Notes: a model not told the origin generated them from the sequence alone. A stretch of 56,336 nucleotides of DNA from Paenibacillus pasadenensis DSM 19293 (GCF_000422485.1 NZ_KE383850.1:216479-272814); one strand, 5' to 3'. Counted from the first letter of the stretch, positions 47,966 through 55,876 are shown. A program made the numbers and translations.

Positions 47966-48262
47966 TTAAAGGAAATAAGCGCCAGCGCACAGCAGCAGGC
48001 TCGGAACCGCCAGCAGCAGGCAGCGGGCCGACCAATCGTTGCGGCGGCGCAGCGATTCGCCGTCGTCCGTGTAGGTGCCGATGCGCCGGGAATCCGCCTG
48101 GATGAATGCCCCGGAGAACAGCATCGCGAGCAGCAGCGGAATGCCGCCGCTCCAAGCCGAGATTCGGACGAGGGAGTCTTGGCCGGCCACGAGGCCGACC
48201 GCGCCGGCGACGGCCGCCAAGCCGAGCCCGGCGGAGAGGAAGACGAGGGTGATGCGCGTCAT
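47966..48262 (-). CDS. DUF5316-like small membrane protein
   Basis: 98 residues, three to four helices. The pattern LLLAMLFSGAFIQADSRRIGTYTDDGESLRRRNDWS then a final hydrophobic helix resembles DUF5316 proteins of Bacilli. Start at 48262 is eight bases after AAGGAGG; an in-frame ATG at 48283 lies before the ribosome site. Function of the family unknown. Confidence 0.65.
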   Translation of the reverse strand: MTRITLVFLSAGLGLAAVAGAVGLVAGQDSLVRISAWSGGIPLLLAMLFSGAFIQADSRRIGTYTDDGESLRRRNDWSARCLLLAVPSLLLCAGAYFL

Positions 48263-48339
48263 GAGGCAGACCTCCTTTTCCATGTTGTACGCGGCAGGGC
48301 GGGCAATTGTTTCTCTTTCCCTGAAATGGGCTCGACAGG

Positions 48340-48376
48340 AAAAAGGCCATCCTGGGTTTCAGGATAGCCTTTTTGA
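48340..48376. terminator. Rho-independent terminator of pspA
   Basis: AAAAAGGCCATCCTG pairs with CAGGATAGCCTTTTT around GGTTT (one mismatch). Both arms carry the A/T runs, so it may also act for plus-strand transcripts. Confidence 0.85.
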
Positions 48377-48384
48377 GCGGAGGA

Positions 48385-49089
48385 TTACTCGCCCTTCATC
48401 TTGCGGCGCAGGTCGGCGAGCTGCTCGTCGATGGCGGCGGAGCGGCCGTTGTCCGGCGCGGCGGATGGAGCGGCCTCGTAGCCTCCGGCATAGCTCGAAG
48501 AGGAAGCGGACGGGCCTTTGTAGTCCCGGCTCAGGCCGAGCTGGGCTTCCCATTGGAGTACTTTTTCCTCGATGCGCTCAAAGCCGCGCGAGGCGCGTCC
48601 CGGCTCGAAGCCGTGGCTGAAGCTCGGAGCGGTGCGCTCGGCGGCCGCTTCGGCTTTTTGGATGCGCTCGCTCAGTTCGTTGCGCTTTTGGATGAGGCGC
48701 TGCAGCTCTTCCTTGGCGGAGTCCAGCCGGATCTCCAGCTCGACGGAGGCATGCTTCGCCTGCTCGTGCAAGCGGCGGTATTCCTGCTCCTGATCAGAGT
48801 AGCGGAGCTTGGCTTCGAGCGCGGCGCGGGCTTCCGCCTCGCGGCCTTCGCGCAGCGCCTCCTCGGCCTTGGCCTGGTTGTGCTGGGCGAGCTGCGTCAC
48901 TTCCTCCAGGCGGGAGCCGTACGAGCGGCTTGCCGCTTGCTGGCGGTGCAGCTCGCTCTTCATGCCGTCGATCTCTTCTTCCATGTTGCGGATATATTGG
49001 TTCATCATCAGCGTCGGGTTTTCCATCTTGTTCAGCATTTCGTTGGCGGTCGCTTTGGTCAGGTTCAAAATACGGTCGAATACGCTCAT
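48385..49089 (-). CDS. pspA: PspA/IM30 family protein
   Basis: 234 residues, mostly coiled coil as in phage-shock protein A and LiaH. Begins MSVFDRILNLTKATANEMLNKMENPTLMMNQYIRNMEEEI, the conserved amphipathic start and first helix; long heptad helices follow (about 30-145), then a Ser/Ala/Gly linker and a short terminal helix (IDEQLADLRRKMKGE). Forms large membrane-binding assemblies that protect a stressed envelope. A PspC-domain gene lies just upstream on the same strand, separated by a repeat array. Start 49089 with AAAAGGAG upstream. Confidence 0.92.
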   Translation of the reverse strand: MSVFDRILNLTKATANEMLNKMENPTLMMNQYIRNMEEEIDGMKSELHRQQAASRSYGSRLEEVTQLAQHNQAKAEEALREGREAEARAALEAKLRYSDQEQEYRRLHEQAKHASVELEIRLDSAKEELQRLIQKRNELSERIQKAEAAAERTAPSFSHGFEPGRASRGFERIEEKVLQWEAQLGLSRDYKGPSASSSSYAGGYEAAPSAAPDNGRSAAIDEQLADLRRKMKGE

Positions 49090-49164
49090 GGATACACGCT
49101 CCTTTTGGGGGTGAGGGAATGATGTTGATTCCGACCTGGACGGAAAGAATGAGCATCGGTCGGG

Positions 49165-49385
49165 ATCAGCTGCGGTGAGGCGATCAGCTGCAGTCGGGCG
49201 AGCAGTCAGGTGAACAGCTGCGGTGAGGCGATCAGCTGTAGAAAGGCGAACAGCTGCGGTGAGGCGATCAGCTGCAGTCAGGTGAACAGCTGCGGTGAGG
49301 CGATCAGCTGCAGACGGGCGAACAGCTGCGGTGAGGCGTTCAGTTGCAGTCGGGCGAGCAGCTGCGGTGAGGCGATCAGCTGTAG
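49165..49385. repeat. 36-bp tandem array between pspC and pspA
   Basis: The anchor CAGCTGCGGTGAGGCG recurs at 49215, 49251, 49287, 49323 and 49359, with degraded units on the left from about 49165. Each unit holds two CAGCTG palindromes flanking CGGTGAGGCGAT. 36 bp equals 12 codons, so both strands stay open (for example NSCGEAISCRK on plus), but there is no sign of a real gene. The array reaches into the last codons of the PspC gene. Confidence 0.92.
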
Positions 49386-49600
49386 AAAGGCTCCCGCGGG
49401 GGCGGGCCGTTCCATTCCGGCTCCTTGGGCAGGACGACGCTGGCTGCGGCGTAGAGCAGCAAGGCCGTGCCGCAGCTGAAGACGCCGACGGCGATGAAGC
49501 CGATCCGGACGAGTCCGGGATCGAAGCCGTACGTGCGGCCGATTCCTCCGCACAGCCCCGCGATTTTGCGGTCGGTACGGGAGCGATACAAGGTTTTCAT
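49376..49600 (-). CDS. pspC: PspC-domain protein
   Basis: 74 residues: KTLYRSRTDRKIAGLCGGIGRTYGFDPGLVRIGFIAVGVFSCGTALLLYAAASVVLP is a full PspC domain with its single long membrane helix. Start 49600 with GAGGAG about 12 bases before. PspC proteins act with PspA in envelope stress responses. Its 3' end (PPPREPFYS-stop) lies at the edge of the 36-bp array, so the C-terminus may have been altered by the repeat. Confidence 0.85.
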   Translation of the reverse strand: MKTLYRSRTDRKIAGLCGGIGRTYGFDPGLVRIGFIAVGVFSCGTALLLYAAASVVLPKEPEWNGPPPREPFYS

Positions 49601-49840
49601 GGCGGTGTCAGTCTCCTCTATATGCGGCACCGCCGGCTGCCCGGCTGTGCGGCTTGATGTCCTTATTGTACCTCCAGGCCCGGGAGCGCCGACACGGCCC
49701 CCCGAATGGAATCCGACCTGGACCCGGGACCGGGATCGGCTCGGGCGGAAGTTGTGCGCGGCAGGAACCGCATGAAAAGCTGCCGTCGTGCGCAAGCTAT
49801 CGGGGCAAGCCCATTATCCACGAAAGAGGTGCCGATTCTC

Positions 49841-49987
49841 ATGGGTAAAAACAAGGCAAGCAAGGCAGACGTCCAATCGACGAAGCTGAACAGCTTCGCG
49901 GCTAACCAAGATACGGAGTTCGCGCAGGACCTGACGGCGGATGCCAAAGCCGCATTCGGCTCGGTAAACAAAAAGAAGAAGAAATAA
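49841..49987 (+). CDS. Small Lys-rich protein, possibly gamma-type SASP-like
   Basis: 48 residues: MGKNKASKADVQSTKLNSFAANQDTEFAQDL then TADAKAAFGSVNKKKKK. Size, Asn/Gln/Ala composition and the short 'TEFA' motif recall gamma-type small acid-soluble spore proteins; this is a weak resemblance. Start 49841 with AGAGGTG nine bases ahead; the open frame further upstream has no ribosome site. Followed by a strong terminator, which supports an expressed gene. Confidence 0.6.
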   Translation: MGKNKASKADVQSTKLNSFAANQDTEFAQDLTADAKAAFGSVNKKKKK

Positions 49988-50020
49988 CGATTCCGCTCCC
50001 CGTTCCATCGGAAGCGGAAG

Positions 50021-50050
50021 CCGGCCTGTCCCAGGGACAGGCCGGTTTTT
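50021..50050 (+). terminator. Rho-independent terminator
   Basis: CCGGCCTGTCC pairs perfectly with GGACAGGCCGG, followed by TTTTT. Confidence 0.92.
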
Positions 50051-50247
50051 GCGTGTCGGCCAGCGGGGCGGATGCCGGATGGCAGGCGCCGCTGGGTGAG
50101 CCGGCGATGTCGTAGGGAAAGGCCGTTGGCGGAACGCCGTGGTGAAGAAGGAGAATGTACTGGAACGGTGCCATCGGAGGAGATTGCCGCGCGGAGGAGC
50201 TGGAGGGGCGGACGTCGCGGGAGAAGTGCGGACGGCTGGAGCGGAAG

Positions 50248-50441
50248 GCGTCGCAAAGAGTGGCGTACTAGATGGGCGAGCGTCGTAAAGAGCAGCGTAC
50301 TGGAGGGAGCGAGCGTCGTAAGGAGGGCACGGCGTACTGGATGGGCGGGCGTCGCGGGAGGGCAAGGCCTACTGGAGTGGCGGACGTCATAAGGAGGGCA
50401 TGGCGTACTGGAATGGCGGACGTCGCGGGAGCAGCTTGTGA
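50248..50441. repeat. 32-36-bp imperfect tandem array, six copies
   Basis: Units start with (G/A)CGTCGYRA/CGTCGCGG and end in GTACTGGA(T)GGGCGG-like sequence, at 50248, 50280, 50313, 50349, 50384 and 50420. The left flank to 50060 has no gene; this whole interval (50051-50468) is non-coding as far as I can see. Confidence 0.75.
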
Positions 50442-50468
50442 CGGCTTCCGGTCCGAGTCGTAGCCAAC

Positions 50469-50652
50469 CTAACGATACGGAGAAACGCTATTTTGCCTAT
50501 ATCCGCGTTTTCCGAAAGCTAACGATACGGAGAAGCGCTATGGAGTCAAAAAAGCATCCCGTCTGCCTCGCAACGCGTCAATAACGTTCCTCAGTATCGT
50601 TACAATTTTAGATCGCTCGTTTAAAGCACAATAGCGTCTTCCAGTTTCGTTA
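50469..50652. repeat. Dispersed 23-bp motif family, two direct and two inverted copies
   Basis: CTAACGATACGGAGAA then ACGCTAT at 50469-50491, again at 50519-50541 (one change), and inverted at 50581-50603 and 50630-50652. Copies are spaced by 50 bp within each pair, so the segment is a large imperfect inverted repeat around ~50560. Related to the copies at 18615-18757. Confidence 0.8.
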
Positions 50653-50945
50653 GAGCTCGTACACTCGCGCTTGCCGCTCCGCAGACGGAGGGAAATAGCA
50701 GCGCAATAGTAAAAAGCCCCGCCCGAGAAGGGCGGGACTTTGGGCCGGCGGCTGTTTCGGCGCCGACAGGTGCCTCGCCAACGAATATTTTGCAGCCATT
50801 ATTCGGGTCAGCGCGGGTCAGCGCGCTATTCGCCTCGACAGGGCAGACGGGCGCGTGGATAGGGAGCCGCCTGCTTCTGTTCGATCATGGAGTTGTACGA
50901 ACCCGCCGATGATGGAAACAGATTGGGAAAGCACTAGGCTTTCGG
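50653..50945. other. Intergenic region without a supported gene
   Basis: Apart from the terminator at 50711-50744 it contains only a short direct repeat GGTCAGCGCG (about 50806-50828). Open frames have no ribosome site. Confidence 0.5.
50711..50744 (-). terminator. Rho-independent terminator (minus strand)
   Basis: On the minus strand AGTCCCGCCC pairs with GGGCGGGGCT, followed by TTTTACT. It is the first terminator behind the helicase gene, 200 bp away. Confidence 0.75.
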
Positions 50946-53318
50946 TCACGCTTGAGGCCGATCGGCCTTGGCTCGGCCCGCGGCTTGGGCCGCAGCGGTA
51001 GCGCTCGTCGCTGCGCCAGGGTGTGCCCGACGAGCGGCCGGACTGGCCCCGGCCGCGCCCGCAGCGGCAGCGCTCGTCGTTGCGCCAAGGTTAGCGCGGC
51101 GAGCGGCCGGACTGGCCCGCGGCCGGGCCGCAGCGGTAGCGCTCGTCGCTGCGCTCCGAGCGGCCGGACTGGCCTCGGCCGCGGCCGAAACGCCAACGCC
51201 CCGCCCTGCAGCCGCGCCCGCGGCTCTGCCAGCCGCCGCAGCCGCAGGAGCGGCCGTGCGGAACGCGTCGAGCAGGAAGCGCGACACGTCCGTCTTGCGC
51301 CCGCGCCACAGGCTCGGCGAGCTGACGAGCAGCTCGTCGCGCGCGCGGGTGACGGCGACGTAGGCGAGGCGGCGCTCCTCCTCCAGCGCGGCCTCCCGCA
51401 GCGAGGCGGGATCGCCCGCCGCAGCCGCTCCGTTGCCGTAGTCGGACAGCTTGTCCGCCTCGAGCGCGAGGCTGTGGGGCAGGATGCCCTCGGAGGCGCC
51501 GATGAGGACGACGGCCGGGAACTCCAGCCCCTTGCTTTTGTGGATGGTCATGAGCTTGACGGCATCGCGGGCCGCCTCCGGCGGCAGCGCGCGCATCTCG
51601 GCGTGGCGCTCGCCGATCCGCTTCACGAACGCGAGGAACGACGGCACGTCGGCGAAGCGGCCGGCGGATGCCTCCAGCTCGTCGAGCGCCTCGCGCAGCG
51701 TTTCCTTGTAGACGGTGTCGGCGCCGCCCGCGCCTGCGGCCTCGGCGTCGAGCCAGGCGTCGTAAAAGTCCTTGCGCATGCGGCGGATGGCGTCCGCCGG
51801 CTTCAGCGCCTTCAGCCCCTTGATGAACGTGATCCGGGCCTGGATCGAGTCGCGCTGGAAGTCCTTGAGCCCGTCCAGCGTGAGCAGATGGATGAGCGGG
51901 CCTTTTTTGGCGCGGATATGGGCAATGCCCTTGGCGCGGCCCACGTACATTGAGGGCAGCACGCCCTCCATCGCCGCGAAGTCGCGCCGCTTGACCGACA
52001 GGCGCAAGTAGTCCACGAGCGGACGCACCGCCGACTGGTCGTAGAACAGCTCGCCGCTGTCCTGCAGATGGAACGGGATGTCCGACAGCACGAGCTGCTC
52101 GAACATCGCCCGGCTGTTGCTGGCGGTGCGGTACAGGATGGCGAAGTCGCCCCAGCCGCGCGCGCCCTCGTCGACCCGCTCGCGGATATGGGCGGCGACG
52201 GCCGCCGCTTCCTGGTCGGTCGTGAACGGCCGGATGTAGAGCGGCACCTGGCGGCTCGTCCGCACCGCCTTGAGCGTCTTGGCGTAGCGGGTTTTGTTGT
52301 GCCGGATGATGTCGTTGCCGAGGCCGACGATGCTCGCGGACGAGCGGTAGTTGGTGTCGAGCGTGACGACGCGGGCGCCGGGAAAGGCGTCCCGGAACCC
52401 GAGGATATACTCGCTCCGGGCGCCGCTGAACCCATAGATCGTCTGGTCGTCGTCGCCGACGGCCATCAGGTTGGCGCGCTTGCCCGCGAGCAGGCGGATC
52501 AGCTCGTACTGCAGCCGGCTCGTATCCTGGAACTCGTCGATCATGATGAGGCGGAAGCGCTCCTGCAGCGTGCGCAGCAGGGCGGGACGCTCGGTCAGCA
52601 GCCGATGCGACCAGAGCAGGATGTCGTCGAAGTCCATGCGGCCCTCGCGCTCCTTCCACTCCTCGAAGCGCAGCAGCAGCCGCTTGAGGTCGCGCTCCGC
52701 CTGGCTCGCTTCCGGCAGCTCGCCGAGCGAGCGCAGGCTCAGCTTGGCCTCGGACAGCGCGGCGAGCGCCGTCTCCGGCTCCAGCCGGTCGGCGATGCCG
52801 AGCTCGCGCAGCATGCCCTTGAGCACGATGACGGCAAGCGGGCCGCCGCCGAGAATTTCCTGGCGATAGCCTTGGCTGCGCAGCAGCTGCAGGAAGAACG
52901 AGTGGAACGTGCGGGCGGTTACCGCTTTGGCGGCCGCCGGCGCGATGCCGGGCAGGGCGGAGATCCGGTCCTTCATTTCCTGGGCGGCCTTGACGGAAAA
53001 GGTGACGAGCAAAATCGAACGCGGATCGGCTCCGCGCTCCGCGATCAGATAGCCGGTGCGGGCGGCGAGCACGCTCGTCTTGCCGGAGCCGGCTCCGGCG
53101 AGCGTCAGCAGCGGTCCGGCGCCGTGGCGGACGGCCTCGATCTGAGGGCCGTTCAGGAACAGGCCGCGGCTCTCGAGCGCGCGGAAATAGTCGCTGTCGG
53201 CATCGTCGTCCGGCACGAGGCGGCGGCTGTTCTCTCCGGAGGCGAGCGCGGCTGCGGGCAAGCCGCGGCCGGCCGCTCCGAACGGTTTTTTGAAAGGCAA
53301 AGGCAAATTGGCGCTCAT
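50946..53318 (-). CDS. UvrD/Rep-type (superfamily 1) DNA helicase with Ala-rich repeat tail
   Basis: 790 residues. All SF1A motifs are visible in order: LLTLAGAGSGKTSVLAAR (Walker A), VTFSVKAAQEMKDR, MIDEFQDTSRLQYE (II), VGDDDQTIYGFSGA (III), DTNYRSS (IV), LMTIHKSKGLEFPAVV (V), YVAVTRARDELLVS (VI). A 3'-5' helicase for repair or recombination, close in layout to PcrA but shorter in domain 2B. The last ~110 residues are Ala/Arg/Gly rich with imperfect ~20-residue repeats (ASPAARRANLGATTSAAAA, ASPAARRAHPGAATSATAA). Start at 53318 with AGGAGAG 11 bases away; an ATG at 53414 is poorer. Monocistronic. Confidence 0.9.
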   Translation of the reverse strand: MSANLPLPFKKPFGAAGRGLPAAALASGENSRRLVPDDDADSDYFRALESRGLFLNGPQIEAVRHGAGPLLTLAGAGSGKTSVLAARTGYLIAERGADPRSILLVTFSVKAAQEMKDRISALPGIAPAAAKAVTARTFHSFFLQLLRSQGYRQEILGGGPLAVIVLKGMLRELGIADRLEPETALAALSEAKLSLRSLGELPEASQAERDLKRLLLRFEEWKEREGRMDFDDILLWSHRLLTERPALLRTLQERFRLIMIDEFQDTSRLQYELIRLLAGKRANLMAVGDDDQTIYGFSGARSEYILGFRDAFPGARVVTLDTNYRSSASIVGLGNDIIRHNKTRYAKTLKAVRTSRQVPLYIRPFTTDQEAAAVAAHIRERVDEGARGWGDFAILYRTASNSRAMFEQLVLSDIPFHLQDSGELFYDQSAVRPLVDYLRLSVKRRDFAAMEGVLPSMYVGRAKGIAHIRAKKGPLIHLLTLDGLKDFQRDSIQARITFIKGLKALKPADAIRRMRKDFYDAWLDAEAAGAGGADTVYKETLREALDELEASAGRFADVPSFLAFVKRIGERHAEMRALPPEAARDAVKLMTIHKSKGLEFPAVVLIGASEGILPHSLALEADKLSDYGNGAAAAGDPASLREAALEEERRLAYVAVTRARDELLVSSPSLWRGRKTDVSRFLLDAFRTAAPAAAAAGRAAGAAAGRGVGVSAAAEASPAARSAATSATAAARPRASPAARRANLGATTSAAAAGAAGASPAARRAHPGAATSATAAAQAAGRAKADRPQA

Positions 53319-53464
53319 GGGGCATGTCTCTCCTGTTGCAAAAGGCGTCTCCCGCGCGGGGGAATGCCTGTTCGTCGTTCCTTTCAGCATAATGGATCGC
53401 GCTGCCGGTGGCAAACGCCGACTGGCGGGAGGGGCTTGCGCGAGGAGCGATGCCTATGATAACA

Positions 53465-53491
53465 TTGACCCATCAACGATTGAGGGATCAA
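53465..53491 (+). promoter_or_regulatory. Candidate MarR-type operator
   Basis: Two 12-bp palindromes, TTGACCCATCAA (53465-53476) and TTGAGGGATCAA (53480-53491), separated by three bases. Both follow TTGA-N4-TCAA. A TATGAT -10-like sequence lies at 53455-53460, so binding would cover the transcription start. Probably bound by the MarR protein encoded at 53536. Confidence 0.65.
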
Positions 53492-53535
53492 GGAAAAGCG
53501 GCATCCGGAGGATGCGGAAGAAAGGATGAGGCATC

Positions 53536-54021
53536 ATGAGCTGCCGCACCGAGGATCTGTTGTATGTGCTGATCCATCTGAACAAGCAGCTGGCTTGCCG
53601 GTTCGAGACGGATGTCGGGGTGAGCCCGAACCGGCTGGAGCTGCTGTGCCAGCTGCGGGGCGCGGAGGAGATCAGCCAGTCCGAGCTGCAGAAGGCGGTC
53701 TCGATCGACCCCGCGGCCGTGACGCGCCATATGCAGCAGCTGGAGGCGGAGGGCAAGCTCGTCCGCACCCGCTGCCAGGACGACAACCGCGTGACCAAGG
53801 TGCGGCTGACCGACGAGGGCCGGAGCTGGATCGAGTCGTGCAACCGTCAGAAGGAGCGCTTCATGGAGCGGCTGCAGGCGGGGCTGGAGGAGTCGGAGCG
53901 CAAGGAGCTGCTGCGGCTGCTCGCGGCGCTCGGCCGCTCGCTGGAGGAGCCTCCCGCTGCCGGCGGCGCTGCGGCTGCGACGGTCCGGCGCGAGGCGGGC
54001 GCGAGGCTGATCGGAGATTGA
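53536..54021 (+). CDS. ydgJ: MarR-family transcriptional regulator, YdgJ-like
   Basis: 161 residues. The winged helix-turn-helix is clear: SPNRLELLCQLRGAEEISQSELQKAVSIDPAAVTRHMQQLEAEGKLVRTRCQDDNRVTKVRLTDEGR (about 30-96), with N- and C-terminal dimer helices. The Ala-rich C-terminal ~20 residues are extra. Placed upstream of a YdgI-type nitroreductase, the same pair as B. subtilis ydgJ-ydgI. Likely represses both genes through the operator at 53465-53491 and releases on electrophile or redox stress. Start 53536 with AAAGGATGAGG. Confidence 0.85.
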   Translation: MSCRTEDLLYVLIHLNKQLACRFETDVGVSPNRLELLCQLRGAEEISQSELQKAVSIDPAAVTRHMQQLEAEGKLVRTRCQDDNRVTKVRLTDEGRSWIESCNRQKERFMERLQAGLEESERKELLRLLAALGRSLEEPPAAGGAAAATVRREAGARLIGD

Positions 54022-54132
54022 TGGAGCCGGAACCGTCCGGGCCGCGAGGCGGGACGGCGCGTTTTGGACGCAAGCAGGATAGGAACCTATAAAAAGCAGG
54101 CCGCAAGAGCCTGCACAAGGAGAGAAACCGAA

Positions 54133-54780
54133 ATGACGAATGCAGCTGCCGTTGTCCGTACCAATGATTACCGCGAGATCGTCGCCGGGCGCCGCTCGGT
54201 GCGCGAGTACGATCCGTCCGTCAAGATCAGCCGCGAGGAAATGACGGAGCTGCTGGAGGAAGCGACGCTGGCGCCTTCCTCCGTCAACCTGCAGCCGTGG
54301 CGCTTTGTCGTCGTCGAGAGCGAGGAGGCGAAGGCGGCGCTGGCGGAGATCGCTCCGCGCAACCGCACGCAGGTCATCACGTCGGCGGCGGTCATCGCCG
54401 TGTTCGGCGACATGCAGGCGTTCGACTATGCCGGCGACATCATGGCGAGCTCCGTCGCCAAGGGCTACATGACGCAGGAGGTCATGGACCAGATGCTGGC
54501 CAATTACGGCGCCTTGTTCGGCAGCGTGCCGAAGGAGGCTTTCCGCGACATGATCCTGCTCGATACCGGCCTCGTCAGCATGCAGATCATGCTCGCGGCG
54601 CGCGCTCGCGGCTACGATACGAACCCGATCGGCGGCTACGACAAGTCGCGCGCAGCCGAGACGTTCGGCCTCGAGGCGGACCGCTACGTGCCGTCCATGC
54701 TCATCTCGATCGGCAAGGCCGCCAAGGACGCCCGCCTCACGACCCGGCTGCCGATCGACCGCGTCGCCGAATGGAAGTAA
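54133..54780 (+). CDS. ydgI: Nitroreductase family protein, YdgI-like
   Basis: 215 residues. FMN-binding nitroreductase motifs: IVAGRRSVREYD near the start, LAPSSVNLQPWRFVVVES (about 53-70), and ARGYDTNPIGGYDK then RYVPSMLISIGKAA. The C-terminus LPIDRVAEWK matches B. subtilis YdgI as I remember it. Dimeric NAD(P)H-dependent flavoprotein reducing nitro compounds or quinones in the cytoplasm. Start 54133 with AAGGAGAG seven bases ahead. Follows ydgJ by 110 bp. Confidence 0.9.
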   Translation: MTNAAAVVRTNDYREIVAGRRSVREYDPSVKISREEMTELLEEATLAPSSVNLQPWRFVVVESEEAKAALAEIAPRNRTQVITSAAVIAVFGDMQAFDYAGDIMASSVAKGYMTQEVMDQMLANYGALFGSVPKEAFRDMILLDTGLVSMQIMLAARARGYDTNPIGGYDKSRAAETFGLEADRYVPSMLISIGKAAKDARLTTRLPIDRVAEWK

Positions 54781-54822
54781 GGGGCGGTCAAGGCTAGGCC
54801 GCGCTTGCAAGGAGCTGCTCCA

Positions 54823-54855
54823 GGTCCGCGAACCGGACCGGGGGCGGCTTTTTTG
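54823..54855 (+). terminator. Rho-independent terminator
   Basis: GGTCCG, loop CGAAC, CGGACC, then GGGGGCGGC and TTTTTT. An outer GCCGC/GCGGC pairing can extend the stem. Confidence 0.7.
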
Positions 54856-55044
54856 CTGCGGGAGGGAGGTTGTGGGAGGGAGGCTGTAAATGCGGGGCGG
54901 TGGGCGCGAGGCTGTAGGTGGGGCTGTAGGTGCGAGGCTTTGGGTGGGGCGCGGGGGTTCGGCGCGTACGCTTGGCGAAGCTTTGCGGGAGATATGTCGG
55001 AGCATTGCGGGGGCCTTGCGGTTGCTCTTGCGGCCCGCGATTGT
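54856..55044. other. G-rich intergenic stretch
   Basis: Imperfect short repeats of GGGAGG and GGCTGTAGGTG-type sequence with several runs of three or more G, between the ydgI terminator and the IF-3-like promoter. No gene is supported. Confidence 0.5.
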
Positions 55045-55073
55045 TTGAACCGGCCCGCGATCGCAGGTATGCT
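55045..55073 (+). promoter_or_regulatory. Sigma-A promoter of the IF-3-like gene
   Basis: TTGAAC (55045-55050), 17-bp spacer, TATGCT (55068-55073), 40 bp before the start codon. Confidence 0.75.
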
Positions 55074-55112
55074 AAGGGCACGGGACTACATAGGGAAAGG
55101 TCGTGCGAGCAG

Positions 55113-55667
55113 ATGGCAGTGCTCATCAATGAGCAGATCAAGGCGTTCGAGGTGGAGCTGACCGGCCTTGGCGGAGAGCGGCTCGGGGTCGTGGAGCGGG
55201 CGGAGGCGCTGGAGCTGGCGCGGGCGGCGGGAGCGGATCTCGTCTGCACGTCGCTCATGAGCAGCCCGCCTCCGTGCCGGCTGATGCCGAAGGGCAAGGG
55301 TAAGGCGGCCGCCCAGCAAGAAGCGGCTGCGGCGCGGCGCTCGGCCGCACCAGCGGGAGCCGGCGGCAAGCCGGGTGCTGGCGGCAAGGGCGGCGCAGCA
55401 GCGAAGGGCGGAGCGGACAAGGCGAAGGAGCTGCGCTTCACCGCCCACATCGAGGAGCATGACTACGAGACGAAGCTGCGCCAGGCGGACAAGCATCTGC
55501 GCTCGGGCAAACCGGTGCAGCTCGTCGTCAAGGCGAGCGGCGCCAAGGAGGCGGCGGCCAAGGCCGTCCTGGAGCGGCTGCTGGCCGATCTCAAGGAGGC
55601 CGGCGTCAAGGAAACGGGCGTCCAGTCGAGCGGCAAAGGCTCGCAGGTGCGCGTGAATCCGAAGTAG
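55113..55667 (+). CDS. Translation initiation factor IF-3 paralogue
   Basis: 184 residues. N-terminal IF3 domain about 1-62 (VLINEQIKAFEVELTGLGGERLGVVERAEALELAR, then PPPCRLMPKGK) and C-terminal IF3 domain about 105-184 (KELRFTAHIEEHDYETKLRQADKHLRSGKPVQLVVK ... VQSSGKGSQVRVNPK). The linker (about 60-103) is an Ala/Gly/Lys-rich low-complexity stretch, and the usual 'DYGKF' after the first domain is replaced by PKGKG. No rpmI-rplT follow and no L20-type leader is seen, so this is probably not the housekeeping infC. It should bind the 30S subunit or act in stress or translation control. Start at 55113 has a poor ribosome site. Confidence 0.82.
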   Translation: MAVLINEQIKAFEVELTGLGGERLGVVERAEALELARAAGADLVCTSLMSSPPPCRLMPKGKGKAAAQQEAAAARRSAAPAGAGGKPGAGGKGGAAAKGGADKAKELRFTAHIEEHDYETKLRQADKHLRSGKPVQLVVKASGAKEAAAKAVLERLLADLKEAGVKETGVQSSGKGSQVRVNPK

Positions 55668-55689
55668 GGCGAAGCAAGGGGAAGGCTAG

Positions 55690-55792
55690 GAAGGAAGCAG
55701 GCAAGCAGGGCAGGCAAGCAGGGCAGGCAAGCAATGCAGGCAAGCAGGGCAGGCAAGCAATGCAGGCAAGCAATGCAGGCAAGGCAAGGCTA
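55690..55792. repeat. 14-bp tandem array (GCAGGCAAGCARKG), about six copies
   Basis: Units GCAGGCAAGCAGGG and GCAGGCAAGCAATG alternate behind the stop codon of the IF-3-like gene and run to its terminator. Confidence 0.88.
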
Positions 55793-55801
55793 GGCAAGGA
55801 G

Positions 55802-55840
55802 GGGCAGTTCCGGCGCGTGCCGGGGCCGCCCTTCTTTTTT
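55802..55840 (+). terminator. Rho-independent terminator
   Basis: GGGGC..CCGGC pairs with GCCGG..GCCCT across GCGT, followed by TCTTTTTT. Probably ends the IF-3-like transcript after the 14-bp array. Confidence 0.7.
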
Positions 55841-55876
55841 GGGGCAGTGATTACGCAGCGGGGGAGAGCGGCTCGG

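Noticed and set aside
49210-49479. Plus-strand ORF with NSCGEAISC repeats
   Set aside because: Created by the 36-bp array, whose period keeps any frame open; no ribosome site, and it overlaps pspC.
49812-49822. DnaA-box-like TTATCCACG as sign of a replication origin
   Set aside because: A single near match without a cluster, AT-rich unwinding region or dnaA/dnaN neighbours.
54794-55450. Minus-strand Pro-rich ORF opposite the IF-3-like gene
   Set aside because: Low-complexity shadow of G-rich plus-strand sequence, overlapping a promoter and a conserved two-domain protein.
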